Shown here: positions 5,515 through 14,124 of the stretch, one piece after another
How positions within the stretch are numbered: position 1 is the stretch's first letter
Layout: each line of letters starts with the position of its first letter
Source: Malonomonas sp036526255
Lineage (GTDB): Bacteria; Desulfobacterota; Desulfuromonadia; Desulfuromonadales; Geopsychrobacteraceae
Direction of reading: 5' to 3'
Assembly (NCBI GenBank): GCA_036526255.1
Contig: DATCYW010000025.1
Coordinates: 1 to 19,871 of the forward strand
DNA: 19,871 nucleotides
Position numbers and translations under genes: made by a program
The notes under the pieces: model-generated
Told to the model about the DNA's origin: nothing
Database searches by the model: none
The model's input: only the letters and a program-made list of their open reading frames with translations

Positions 5515-6777
5515 TCAGCCTTCGAACAACGCGGAGACAAACAGCTTTGCATCGAAAGGTCGCAGATCATCAATCCCCTCGCCGATGCCGATAAAGCGAA
5601 CCGGCACCGACATTTCCGAAGCGATCGCGACCACAATCCCCCCTTTGGCGGTGCCGTCCAGCTTGGTCAGAACCAGTCCATCGAGCTGCGCAGCCTCATT
5701 GAACAGTTTCGCCTGAGTCAAGGCGTTCTGCCCGGTGGTGGCGTCGAGCACCAGCAGGGTTTCATGCGGAGCGCCTGGAATTTCGCGGTCGATGACCCGC
5801 CGCACCTTTTTCAGCTCCTCCATCAGATTGACCTTGGTGTGCAGGCGGCCGGCCGTGTCGAGAATCAAGACATCAACCTTGCGGGCCACCGCGGCCTTGG
5901 CGGCATCAAATGCCACCGCACCCGGATCGGCGCCTTCTGAATGACGGATAACATCAACCCCGGCCCGCTCACCCCAGATCTGCAATTGCTCTGCAGCCGC
6001 AGCGCGAAAGGTATCACCAGCGCCGAGCAACACCTTTTTACCATCCCGGGCAAACTGATTCGCCAACTTGCCGATGGTCGTGGTTTTCCCGACGCCGTTG
6101 ACCCCGATCACCATAATGACAAAAGGACTGGCGGTCGTTACGTCGAGAGGCTTGCTTTCGACCTGAAGGATCTTCCGCAACTCGTCCATCAGGATCTGAC
6201 GAACCTGTTCAGGAGTCTTCAAGGTACCCTTAGCGTGCCCGGTTTCAAGGATACCAATCAGCTTCTGCGTGGTCGGCATACCAAGGTCTGCGGTAATCAG
6301 AATTTCTTCCAACTCCTCGAGCAGCTCCTCGTCAACCCCGGTGCGGCCACGCAACAGGTTGTCGACCCGGCCAACCAGCGAAGATTGGGTTTTCGCCAAA
6401 CCACGCTTGAGTCGCTCCAGCAGGCTGACCGGTTCCGGCTTCGGTTCCGGCTTCGGTTCCGGCTTCGGTTCCGGCTTCGGTTCCGGCTTCGGTTCCGGCT
6501 TCGGTTCCGGTTCGAGCTCCGGTTCGAGTTCCGGTTCGAGTTCCTCAGCAACCGCGGGTTCTTTCTTCCTTTTCCCGGGACGCCGGATGGCCGAGAGCAA
6601 CACCAGCACCACCACAACAGCAACCAGCGTGACGGCAAGATAGATCAGCCCGAAAGCTCCAATCTGCTGGTATTCTTCCGGCACCCCTGCGGTCGCCAGC
6701 AGGCGCGACAATTCAAAAACAAAAACCTCAAGCCACTTCACAACAGCATCTTCAATCAACTTCATGTAATCCATCAT
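5515..6777 (-). CDS. ftsY: Signal recognition particle receptor FtsY
   Basis: SRP receptor GTPase that brings ribosomes making membrane proteins to the Sec translocon. At 420 residues it has an N-terminal membrane segment (about 39-62, followed by RRPGKRKK), an acidic Pro/Glu/Lys repeat linker (about 73-116), the N domain helices (about 117-205) and the G domain. G-domain motifs are complete: GVNGVGKT at 225-232, DTFRAA at 255-260, DTAGR at 307-311, TKLD at 371-374 and GIGEG near 397-401. The explicit membrane segment differs from E. coli FtsY, which binds membrane through an acidic/amphipathic N-terminus. GAAGG lies 4 nt before the first ATG and 7 nt before a second ATG (6772-6774), either of which could be used. 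Zap genes lie downstream, the roadblock gene and smc upstream. Confidence 0.97.
   Translation of the reverse strand: MMDYMKLIEDAVVKWLEVFVFELSRLLATAGVPEEYQQIGAFGLIYLAVTLVAVVVVLVLLSAIRRPGKRKKEPAVAEELEPELEPELEPEPKPEPKPEPKPEPKPEPKPEPKPEPVSLLERLKRGLAKTQSSLVGRVDNLLRGRTGVDEELLEELEEILITADLGMPTTQKLIGILETGHAKGTLKTPEQVRQILMDELRKILQVESKPLDVTTASPFVIMVIGVNGVGKTTTIGKLANQFARDGKKVLLGAGDTFRAAAAEQLQIWGERAGVDVIRHSEGADPGAVAFDAAKAAVARKVDVLILDTAGRLHTKVNLMEELKKVRRVIDREIPGAPHETLLVLDATTGQNALTQAKLFNEAAQLDGLVLTKLDGTAKGGIVVAIASEMSVPVRFIGIGEGIDDLRPFDAKLFVSALFEG
6431..6544. repeat. 12-bp tandem repeat inside ftsY (Lys-Pro-Glu-Pro linker)
   Basis: Six exact tandem copies of GGTTCCGGCTTC (plus-strand reading) fill 6431-6502. 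GGTTCC and three degenerate 12-bp units of the form GGTTCGAGNTCC follow, to 6544. On the coding strand they encode repeated KPEP, then EPEL-type units. Because the unit is 12 bp, slippage would change linker length by four residues without shifting frame. No spacers separate the copies, so this is not a CRISPR array. Confidence 0.92.
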
Positions 6778-6816
6778 TTTACCTTCACATCAACTTTCTT
6801 CAGAGTTTTCTGCAGA

Positions 6817-7176
6817 TCAATCGAACTCAGAGCGCAACTCGTTAACACAGTTGCGCATTTTATATGCGGCCCGGCCGGCAATCGCTTCAGGGCCGAGCGT
6901 CAAAACCAAGTAATAGTCTTCGTTGAGCGGGGCGATCAACGTCTTGTTCTGGCCGGTGCGAATCAAAACCTCTTCCAGTTCGCCGCTATCAATCCGCGAC
7001 AAGGCATCGCGCAACAGATTGAGGATGATCCCCTTGTGTGCGCCGAGCACCTTAATGTCGTATTCCTCTATCCGCGCGACCTGATCGACGGCTTCGCCCT
7101 CCCAATCGATAATTATTGCGCCGAGTGCGCCGGGGATATCTTCTAGTAAGCGGTTCAGTAATGATTTAAATGGCAT
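6817..7176 (-). CDS. Roadblock/LC7-domain protein
   Basis: A 119-residue single-domain protein of the roadblock/LC7 (MglB-like) fold, inferred from the alternating pattern: an N-terminal helix (FKSLLNRLLEDIPG), a beta strand (ALGAIIIDWEGEAVDQV), a central helix (about 44-64), then paired strands (EEVLIRTGQNKTLIAPL, then DYYLVLTLG) and a C-terminal helix. Such proteins dimerise and often act with small Ras-like GTPases as MglB does with MglA; no GTPase gene is nearby. It lies 24 nt after smc and about 40 nt before ftsY, so it is part of the smc-ftsY operon. The start is ATG with AGAGGA 4 nt upstream. Its role is unknown; a link to GTPase regulation or polarity is speculation. Confidence 0.82.
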   Translation of the reverse strand: MPFKSLLNRLLEDIPGALGAIIIDWEGEAVDQVARIEEYDIKVLGAHKGIILNLLRDALSRIDSGELEEVLIRTGQNKTLIAPLNEDYYLVLTLGPEAIAGRAAYKMRNCVNELRSEFD

Positions 7177-7200
7177 AGCATCCTCTCATAGGGTCAATCG

Positions 7201-10200
7201 TCAAGCTGTCGCGCGCCTGACAGGCTCGCCCAATGGCAGCAGCTCATTGATCCGCACCGAGACCAGCTTTGAAACCCCCGGCTCCTGCATTGTCACCCCG
7301 TACATGGTGTCGACAATGTTCATGGTGCGTTTGCTGTGTGTAATAACGATAAACTGCGACTGGTCAGTCATCTCAGCCACCAGTTCGGCGAATCTGTCGA
7401 TATTGGCATCATCCAGTGGCGCATCAACCTCATCCAGCACACAGAACGGGGTCGGCTTGATCAGGAACAGCGAGAAAATTATCGCGACCGCGGTCAGCGC
7501 CTTCTCCCCACCGGAGAGCAGATTGACGCTCTGCAGCCGCTTCCCCGGTGGCTGCACGACGATCTCGACCCCGGTTTCGAGCAGATCCTCTTCGTCAGTC
7601 AGGCGTAATTCTGCCTGCCCACCACGAAACAGGCGCGGAAAAATCTGTTTAAACTTCTCGTTGACCAGCTCGAAAGTCTCCTTAAAGCGTCGCCTGGTGG
7701 TGCGGTTGATCTGATTGATCGCCTTCTGCAGATCATCCAGCGACTGATGCAGATCGTCGCGTTGCTGCGAGAGGAAATCGTAGCGCTGCTCCAACTCGGT
7801 ATACTCGTCGATCGCCATCAGGTTGACTTCGCCGAGGGCTTCGATCCGCTGCTGCAGACTCTTCAGCTGCCGCTGCTGACGTTCCAGCTCATCCGCGGTC
7901 GCCTCCGGCACCTGGTGTTCGCTCAAATCGACCCGATAGCGCTCCAGCACCCCCTGCCGGACATGCTCGGCGTCGACCTGAAGTTCGTGCTGCCGCAGCT
8001 GCAGGCGGGCCACCTCTTTGCGCAAGCTTTCCGCTTCGACGCGAACGCTGCGCAGCTTATCACGAAACTCATCCAGTTGCCGCCGCTGCTGTTCGTAGCG
8101 CTCCCGCACGTCTTGACTGGCTTTCTGCTGCTCTTCGCGCCGGTCAAGCAACAGGTTCAGCTCAATCCGTAACCGCTCATCGCTGAGCAACAACTGTTCC
8201 TGCTCCTTGCTCCCTGAAAGCTGGCGCTGCTGCAATTGAGCGCTACGCTGTTCAAGCTCGCGCCGTTGACTGGCGATCCGCACCAGCGTGTCCCCCAGCC
8301 CGCGCTGTTGCTGCTGCAACGCCGCTAAGGCGACCCGTCGTTCGGTCAACTCTTCGCGCGAGTCGTTCAGGCCGCCGCGCAGTTCGCCGAGCTGCTGCTG
8401 CAAGCTGGCCGACTGCTCTTCCAGCTGTTGCTGACGGGCAATCGATTGCTGACTCCCCTCGCTGAGCTGCAGTTTTTCCTGCAGCAGCGCCGCCTGCCCT
8501 TCATCGATCTGTTCAAACTCGTAAGCATTCAGATCGAGACGCGCCTGCAATCGTTCTTCGTCGGCGCTTACACCCTGAAGATCCTTGCTCAATTCCAGAG
8601 CCTGCAAATCCAGCCGATGTTTCTCACTGCCGGCAACCGCCTGCTCCTCTTCGAGTTTCAGTAACTGCTCCTGCAGCAGGTCCAGCTCCTGCTGTTGCCG
8701 GGCAAACTGCAGTTCTAAACGGATAATTTCCGCGGCCAACTCTTCAAGTTCACGCTTTTTTCGCAACAACCCGGAACCGCTGGCAACCGTTGCGCCACAG
8801 GTCAATTCACCGCGCCAACTGAGACAGCTGCCGGCAGCATCGACCAGCAAGGTACCGGCCGGCAGCTCCTGCTGCAGATAATCGGTGACCGCGCCGACCA
8901 GAAACGCGCCAGCCAGGATTGCCTTCACCAGCGGTTCAGCGTCCGGCTTGGACTGAACCAGGCTGAACAGCGGGGTTCCGCCGGGCAGCGCCCATTGGTG
9001 CGCCACCGCGTTCGGTAACAGCAGCGTGGCCCGCGCCTGCTGCTCAAGCAACAGTGGCAGGGCCTCGGCAAGCTGAGCGGCAGATTTCAGCGGGATCGCC
9101 TGCAGCCGCTCGCCGAGAGCCATCTCGACGGCAACTTCATGTTCAGGAGCGACCCGCAGCAGGTCGGCAAAAATCTGCGGCCAACGCTGTTTGTCCGTTA
9201 ACAGCACCCGAGCGCCGTCGGCGTAACCGTCAAGGTTCCGTTCCAACTCCAGCAACGATTCCTGCCGCGAACGACTTTTTTCCAGTTGCTGCCGCAGCGT
9301 CACAAAATCAGCCTGCCGGGCGGCCAGATTGCTTTTCAACTCCAGCTGCCGCTGCCCTTGAAGCTGCTGTTCTTCGGCCAGCTCGGCCTGCCGATCATGC
9401 ACCAGCTGAAGTTGCTGTTTTTGTTGTAGCGCCTGCTCCTGCAACAGCAGCAGCTGCTCACGCAGGCGGATAGCATCGGCCTGCGTCTGGGCGAGCCGCT
9501 CGGCTTCTGCTACGATGCGGCGCTCTATCTCATCCCGGCGATTTGCCAGTCGGCTGGTCTGCGCCAGCAACTCCATGAGTTCGCGACGCTGCTCATCGAG
9601 TTGTGAAGTCAGCTGCTGCTCCTGAGAAAGCGCCTGCCGCACCCCCTCCTCCTGCAGCTCAACCTCCTGCGCGACGGTTTCCAACCGCCCGGCGAAAGAG
9701 CTCTCTTCCTGCTGCAACTGCTCGCTCTCGCCAGCCAGCGAGCTCAACCGCTCGGTGAGATTCTGTAACTCCGCTTGCTGTTCAGCTTTCTGCGCCTGCA
9801 GGTGCTCGCGTTGCCGGGTCGCCAGCAGCATCTCGCTTTCGACCCGCTGCACTTCAGAAGCCAGATGGTAGAGCTGTTCCTGCGCCCGGCCCAGTTCCTC
9901 TTCAACCTCAAGCAGTTGCAGCTGCCGCTGCTGCAGCTGCAGGTCGCCCTCTTCCAGCCGCGCGTCCAGCCGTGCCAGAATCGTGGCCTGCTGCTGCTCC
10001 TGCGTGGAGATCAGACCAATCTCAGTGCAAAGCTCCTGAAAGCGGTTGCCAGTCAGGCAGAGTTCAATCCGTTTGGCTTCGCCGCGGTACTCACGAAATT
10101 TTTCGGCGCGCTGCGCCTGCCGCTTTAAACTGCCGAGCTGCCGCCGCACCTCCGCGATCACATCACCCAGCCGTACTAGGTTCTGCTTGGTCGCGTCCAT

Positions 10201-10749
10201 TTTGCGCAAAGCAGTCTTTTTGCGCGATTTAAATTTGGTGACCCCGGCCGCCTCTTCAATCAGCGCCCGCCGCTCTTCGGGCTTGGCGCTGACCAGCGTA
10301 CCGACTTTGCCCTGTTCGATAATCGAATAGGCTCTGGCACCGACCCCGGTATCCATAAAGAGTTCGGTGATATCAAGTAACCGACAGGCGGTTTTATTGA
10401 TCAGGTATTCACTTTCGCCGCTGCGATAAAGCCGACGGGTGACCATGATTTCAGCGTACTCTTTGAATTCCGGCGGACAGATTTTGGTGCTGTTATCAAA
10501 GACGATGGAAACCTGCGCCATGCCGTGCGGCTTACGACTTTCACTGCCGCCGAAGATCACGTCCTCCATCGACCGTCCACGCAGCTGGCGGGCGTTCTGC
10601 TCCCCCATGGCCCAGCGAATGGCGTCAACAATGTTACTTTTGCCGCAGCCGTTCGGGCCAACAACGCCGGTGATGCCGTGCTGGAAATCAAGCGAAACCT
10701 TGTCGACAAAGGATTTGAAGCCGACAATATCGAGACGTTTAATTTTCAT
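7201..10749 (-). CDS. smc: Chromosome segregation protein SMC
   Basis: Core ATPase of the bacterial condensin that organises and segregates the chromosome. The 1182 residues have the full architecture: an N-terminal Walker A (GPNGCGKSN, 31-39), a long Gln/Leu/Glu-rich coiled coil, a hinge in the middle (about 505-665, around YADGARVLL and GTLLVDAAG), a return coiled coil, and the C-terminal ABC signature LSGGEKAL (1078-1085) with Walker B CVLDEVDAP (1103-1111). I start at ATG 10747-10749 because family members begin MKIKRLDIVGFKSF. The reading frame extends eight codons further up to a TTG but lacks support there. No scpA or scpB is in the window. It is the first gene of a long minus-strand run, with a promoter at 10824-10852. 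Confidence 0.97.
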   Translation of the reverse strand: MKIKRLDIVGFKSFVDKVSLDFQHGITGVVGPNGCGKSNIVDAIRWAMGEQNARQLRGRSMEDVIFGGSESRKPHGMAQVSIVFDNSTKICPPEFKEYAEIMVTRRLYRSGESEYLINKTACRLLDITELFMDTGVGARAYSIIEQGKVGTLVSAKPEERRALIEEAAGVTKFKSRKKTALRKMDATKQNLVRLGDVIAEVRRQLGSLKRQAQRAEKFREYRGEAKRIELCLTGNRFQELCTEIGLISTQEQQQATILARLDARLEEGDLQLQQRQLQLLEVEEELGRAQEQLYHLASEVQRVESEMLLATRQREHLQAQKAEQQAELQNLTERLSSLAGESEQLQQEESSFAGRLETVAQEVELQEEGVRQALSQEQQLTSQLDEQRRELMELLAQTSRLANRRDEIERRIVAEAERLAQTQADAIRLREQLLLLQEQALQQKQQLQLVHDRQAELAEEQQLQGQRQLELKSNLAARQADFVTLRQQLEKSRSRQESLLELERNLDGYADGARVLLTDKQRWPQIFADLLRVAPEHEVAVEMALGERLQAIPLKSAAQLAEALPLLLEQQARATLLLPNAVAHQWALPGGTPLFSLVQSKPDAEPLVKAILAGAFLVGAVTDYLQQELPAGTLLVDAAGSCLSWRGELTCGATVASGSGLLRKKRELEELAAEIIRLELQFARQQQELDLLQEQLLKLEEEQAVAGSEKHRLDLQALELSKDLQGVSADEERLQARLDLNAYEFEQIDEGQAALLQEKLQLSEGSQQSIARQQQLEEQSASLQQQLGELRGGLNDSREELTERRVALAALQQQQRGLGDTLVRIASQRRELEQRSAQLQQRQLSGSKEQEQLLLSDERLRIELNLLLDRREEQQKASQDVRERYEQQRRQLDEFRDKLRSVRVEAESLRKEVARLQLRQHELQVDAEHVRQGVLERYRVDLSEHQVPEATADELERQQRQLKSLQQRIEALGEVNLMAIDEYTELEQRYDFLSQQRDDLHQSLDDLQKAINQINRTTRRRFKETFELVNEKFKQIFPRLFRGGQAELRLTDEEDLLETGVEIVVQPPGKRLQSVNLLSGGEKALTAVAIIFSLFLIKPTPFCVLDEVDAPLDDANIDRFAELVAEMTDQSQFIVITHSKRTMNIVDTMYGVTMQEPGVSKLVSVRINELLPLGEPVRRATA

Positions 10750-10823
10750 GCCACCTGAGACTTCCACTGACAAAAACTGGCTGAAGCGACCATTGAAACC
10801 GTGCCCAGAAACGCGGGCGGATT

Positions 10824-10852
10824 ATCGTAGCAGGGGGCAGAAAGCATGTAAA
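10824..10852 (-). promoter_or_regulatory. Promoter of the smc operon
   Basis: On the minus strand, -35 TTTACA (10847-10852) and -10 TACGAT (10824-10829) are separated by 17 nt. The likely start near 10817 leaves a leader of about 70 nt before smc. It is the only clear promoter seen for smc and possibly the genes after it. Confidence 0.6.
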
Positions 10853-10875
10853 GTCGCTAATCGCCGGTTTGCAAC

Positions 10876-10904
10876 TTGCTGGTCACACCAAGAGACGATA
10901 TGAT
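10876..10904 (+). promoter_or_regulatory. Promoter of the AsmA-like gene
   Basis: On the plus strand, -35 TTGCTG (10876-10881) and -10 TATGAT (10899-10904) are separated by 17 nt. The start would be near 10911, about 50 nt before the AsmA-like ATG. It is divergent from, and does not overlap, the smc promoter. Confidence 0.6.
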
Positions 10905-10962
10905 GCCCGAGAGCTAAAGAGACCTGACCGTTAGCCACCAATCCCCTTACAGACCGGCCAAG

Positions 10963-13900
10963 ATGAAACGACCTTCAACCCAGTTTTTCCGCAAGCTTAT
11001 AACGACCGCCATGCTGTTGGCGGCAGTGCTGGTCGTGGCGGCAGCGATCTTCATCAGCCAACTCGATCTGGATGATTATCGACAGGAGCTGGAACAGGAA
11101 CTTGGCGACATTCTTGAGTTGCCGGTCAAGATCGGCCGCGCTGCCCTGACCTACCGACAGGGGCTGGCGCTGGAGCTGGATGATCTGCGGATCGGCAGCG
11201 CCGAGCGACCGCTGGTCGAGGTTCCGCAACTGACCGCAATTCTGCAAGTCCGGCCGCTGCTCGACGGCCAGTTTGTCTTCGAAAAGGTGCTGGTCGAAAG
11301 ACCGAAGTTGCAGATCTGGCTGCAATCCGCGCAGCGGCCGGAACGGGGCGCGACTCAGGATCTGTTGAGCTGGCTCGGCATCCGCATTCTGACCGTAGAG
11401 GATGCCGAACTGGTGGTTCATCAACAGCTCGAACAGCAGAACCGCCAGCTGTTGCACCTGCAGGAGCTCTATCTGGTACTGACCGGCTGGGAATCCGGGA
11501 AAACCGGTCAACTGGTGATCAATGGCCAGTACCAGCAGGCACGGCAACCAGCCGAGTTCACGATCGAGCTTGGCCTGCCGAGCAGCACCGACCCGGAGCA
11601 CTGGCGCAACGAAAACATTCGTTCCCGGCTATCGGTGCAAAACCTCTCGACCGAGCTGCTTCCGAAACTGCCGGGCAACGCCCTGCCATCCAGCATTGAT
11701 CTTTTCGCCAACCTCGACGGAATTCCGGCAGCAGGTGCCAGAGTGCAGGCAACAGTGCGCAGCCATTCCGACCGGGAAGAACTTCTCGAACTGAGCGGTA
11801 ACTGGCAATCCAGCACAACCGAAGAGATTCTCACGCAGCTGACCGGGCCGCTGCTGGGCCTGCCAATCAAGGCTGACCTCAAACTCGAGCGTCAAGAGCG
11901 GGGGCAACGGCTGACCGGCCAGATCGACAGCGCGGCAACCCCACTGACGCCGAAACTGCTGGCGAACTGGCAGATTCCTCAGGCGGATAAACTGCAGGCC
12001 GGGCAACTCAAACAACTCTCCCTGGCGGTTACCCAGCAATGGCCAGCCGGCGGCGAACCGACCGGTCAACCACAACTTGCAGCAGCCCTCAAACTCAGCG
12101 GCCTGCAGTGGAACAGCCCGCAGCTGCGGCATATTCAGGATTTCAGTATCGAGCTGAGCCTGACGGAACAACAGCTGATCATTAAAGATGCGCTGGCCGT
12201 CGCAGATGGGCATAGAATCCATCTGACCGGCCAGATCGACACCCCCTTTGCCCAACCGACTCTCAACCTGAATCTCTCGGCAAAGCCGCAGTTGGCACTT
12301 TTCAAACAACAGCTGGCGCTGCCGGACGACTGGCAGCTGACCGGCGAGGGGGCAATCTCTTTACAGTTAAAGGGAGCGGCACAAGAGCCGATTTACCGCC
12401 TTGACCTTAACCTGACTGGAGCTGACCTGACCCTGGGAAAACTGCTGCAGAAACCGGCCGGGCAGACCGCCAAGCTGCAGGCCGAAGGGTTGTTTGACAA
12501 AACCCAGCTGGAAATCGACAAGGTGCGGCTGCAACTGAATGACGTAAAATTAAGCGGCGAAGGGCTGTTTCCGCTGAAAAACGTCGGCCAGACCTTCCTG
12601 TTTGATCTGGATGAGTTCGAACTGGCGCAGCTGCAGCAGTTGTCGCCGCTGCTGCAGAAGCTGCAGCTGGTCGGCAAAGCCCATCTGTTTCTCGACCGAC
12701 AACAGAACGGCATTCAGGCTAACCTGAGGTTGGCAGAGGTTGGTGCCCACCTGTTTTATATCGTTAATGACCTGCAGCGGACTTCGGGCGAAATTCAATT
12801 TGATCAGCAGGGGTTGAGCTTTTCCAACCTCAACGCCACGCTGGGGGAATCCCCGCTGATGGTCAGCGGCGAACTGGAGTCCTGGGAGAATCCGCAACTG
12901 AAATTTCAGGTCAAGGGGGACAAGGTCAGGGCTCAGGACCTGATTTTCCGCAATCAGCAGCTGACCCTCTACGACCTGGACGGGCGCCTGCGGGTCACCG
13001 CCAGCGACCTGTATTTCGACGAGGTTAAAGTCAGGCTGGAAGAGGCCACCCTGGCAACCGTCAAAGGCAAGGTCGCAGATTTTTCCGATCCGCAGACAAT
13101 CCTCGATATCGAATCGACCGAGGCCGACATTCTCGCGGTCATCAAGCTGTTTATCGGCCCGGACAAACGGCCAGCCAGCCAGCAACCACCGCAGCACAAA
13201 GACTACAAACCGCTGGTTATCAATGTAAAAGCAGATCAGGGCACCCTGGGCGGGCTGCGTTTTGAGCAGGCCCAGGGGACCATCACCGACCACCAAGGCA
13301 TCTTCAGCATCTATCCGCTCAGCTTCAAAAGCGGCCCCGGCTACTGTTTTGCCCGGGTTGAAATCGATCGGACCAGAGAACATGGGCTGCTGAAGGTTTC
13401 GGGGCACGCCGAGGATTTAGACGCGTCGGTGCTGCATGAAGATGTGTTTCTCAAACGTGGGCTGGTCAGCGGTCGGCTGCGCGGTGATTTTTATCTTGAG
13501 GGAGAACCGGGCGACAATTTCTGGCCGACGGCCCGTGGCGGCATCTACCTGCAGCTCAAAGACGGCGCATTGCGCAAGTTCCGTGGCTTGGCGCAGGTGT
13601 TCTCAATCCTGAACGTCTCGCAGCTGTTCGCGCTGAAGATGCCGGATATGGCGGAGGAAGGGATGCCCTTCGATCTTCTGCAAGGGAGCATCAGGGTCGC
13701 TGACGGCCTGATGACCACCAAGGACCTGCATATTGTCAGCGAAGCGATGAACATGGCATTGGTGGGGACGAAAAATCTGATCGAGGACAGTGTTGATTTC
13801 GATCTGTCGGTCATGCCGCTGCGCACCGTCGACAAGGTCATCACCAGCATCCCGGTTGCCGGCTGGGTTCTGACCGGCGACGAGAAAGCGCTGCTCAGCG

Positions 13901-14067
13901 CGCAATTCAAGATCAAGGGACCGGGCGAGAACCCCGAAGTCACCGCGGTACCGATTTCGACTGTTTCGGGCACCCTGTTCGGCATCATCAAACGCACCGT
14001 CGGCCTGCCGTACAAACTGATCAAAGATATCGACGCGCTGTTTAAAACTGAGCCACAGAAAAAATAA
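10963..14067 (+). CDS. AsmA-like envelope protein (YhdP/TamB superfamily, bridge-type lipid transfer candidate)
   Basis: A 1034-residue protein with an N-terminal membrane anchor (about 11-33, after FRKL), followed by a very long, mostly beta region of repeating amphipathic strands, as in AsmA/YhdP/TamB. The N-terminal block (about 34-110, LPVKIGRAALTYRQGLALEL then PLLDGQFVFEKVLVERPKL) is the classic AsmA start. The C-terminal part (about 860-1020, with LRTVDKVITSIPVAGWVLTG) resembles the AsmA-like C-terminal domain of DUF3971/YhdP proteins. Such proteins sit in the inner membrane, span the periplasm and are thought to move phospholipid to the outer membrane. The ribosome-binding site is weak (GGCCAAG). 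It converges on menG. The exact subfamily is uncertain. Confidence 0.87.
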   Translation: MKRPSTQFFRKLITTAMLLAAVLVVAAAIFISQLDLDDYRQELEQELGDILELPVKIGRAALTYRQGLALELDDLRIGSAERPLVEVPQLTAILQVRPLLDGQFVFEKVLVERPKLQIWLQSAQRPERGATQDLLSWLGIRILTVEDAELVVHQQLEQQNRQLLHLQELYLVLTGWESGKTGQLVINGQYQQARQPAEFTIELGLPSSTDPEHWRNENIRSRLSVQNLSTELLPKLPGNALPSSIDLFANLDGIPAAGARVQATVRSHSDREELLELSGNWQSSTTEEILTQLTGPLLGLPIKADLKLERQERGQRLTGQIDSAATPLTPKLLANWQIPQADKLQAGQLKQLSLAVTQQWPAGGEPTGQPQLAAALKLSGLQWNSPQLRHIQDFSIELSLTEQQLIIKDALAVADGHRIHLTGQIDTPFAQPTLNLNLSAKPQLALFKQQLALPDDWQLTGEGAISLQLKGAAQEPIYRLDLNLTGADLTLGKLLQKPAGQTAKLQAEGLFDKTQLEIDKVRLQLNDVKLSGEGLFPLKNVGQTFLFDLDEFELAQLQQLSPLLQKLQLVGKAHLFLDRQQNGIQANLRLAEVGAHLFYIVNDLQRTSGEIQFDQQGLSFSNLNATLGESPLMVSGELESWENPQLKFQVKGDKVRAQDLIFRNQQLTLYDLDGRLRVTASDLYFDEVKVRLEEATLATVKGKVADFSDPQTILDIESTEADILAVIKLFIGPDKRPASQQPPQHKDYKPLVINVKADQGTLGGLRFEQAQGTITDHQGIFSIYPLSFKSGPGYCFARVEIDRTREHGLLKVSGHAEDLDASVLHEDVFLKRGLVSGRLRGDFYLEGEPGDNFWPTARGGIYLQLKDGALRKFRGLAQVFSILNVSQLFALKMPDMAEEGMPFDLLQGSIRVADGLMTTKDLHIVSEAMNMALVGTKNLIEDSVDFDLSVMPLRTVDKVITSIPVAGWVLTGDEKALLSAQFKIKGPGENPEVTAVPISTVSGTLFGIIKRTVGLPYKLIKDIDALFKTEPQKK

Positions 14068-14097
14068 CGGGGGGCAGAAATCGTTTCTGCCCCCCGT
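14059..14097 (-). terminator. Intrinsic terminator of menG, between convergent genes
   Basis: Perfect 14-bp arms at 14067-14080 and 14084-14097 (ACGGGGGGCAGAAA and its complement) flank the loop TCG. On the minus strand the hairpin is followed by TATTTTTTC (14066-14058), a classic U tract, so it terminates menG. On the plus strand CGTCGTTACA follows, with no U run, so it stops the AsmA-like transcript less well. The first base of the hairpin is the last base of the AsmA-like stop codon. Confidence 0.88.
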
Positions 14098-14124
14098 CGT
14101 TACACTGACCTGCCGCTCACCTGC

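Noticed and set aside
6431..6544. Possible CRISPR-like array
   Set aside because: The 12-bp units are contiguous without spacers and are translated in frame within ftsY.
5941..7146. 401-residue plus-strand reading frame antisense to ftsY and the roadblock gene
   Set aside because: It is a shadow: the RFRL repeat is the complement of the FtsY linker repeat, and the FtsY frame has complete GTPase motifs.
12550..13407. 285-residue minus-strand reading frame inside the AsmA-like gene
   Set aside because: It is a GC-rich antisense shadow of a continuous 1034-codon gene and has no family pattern.
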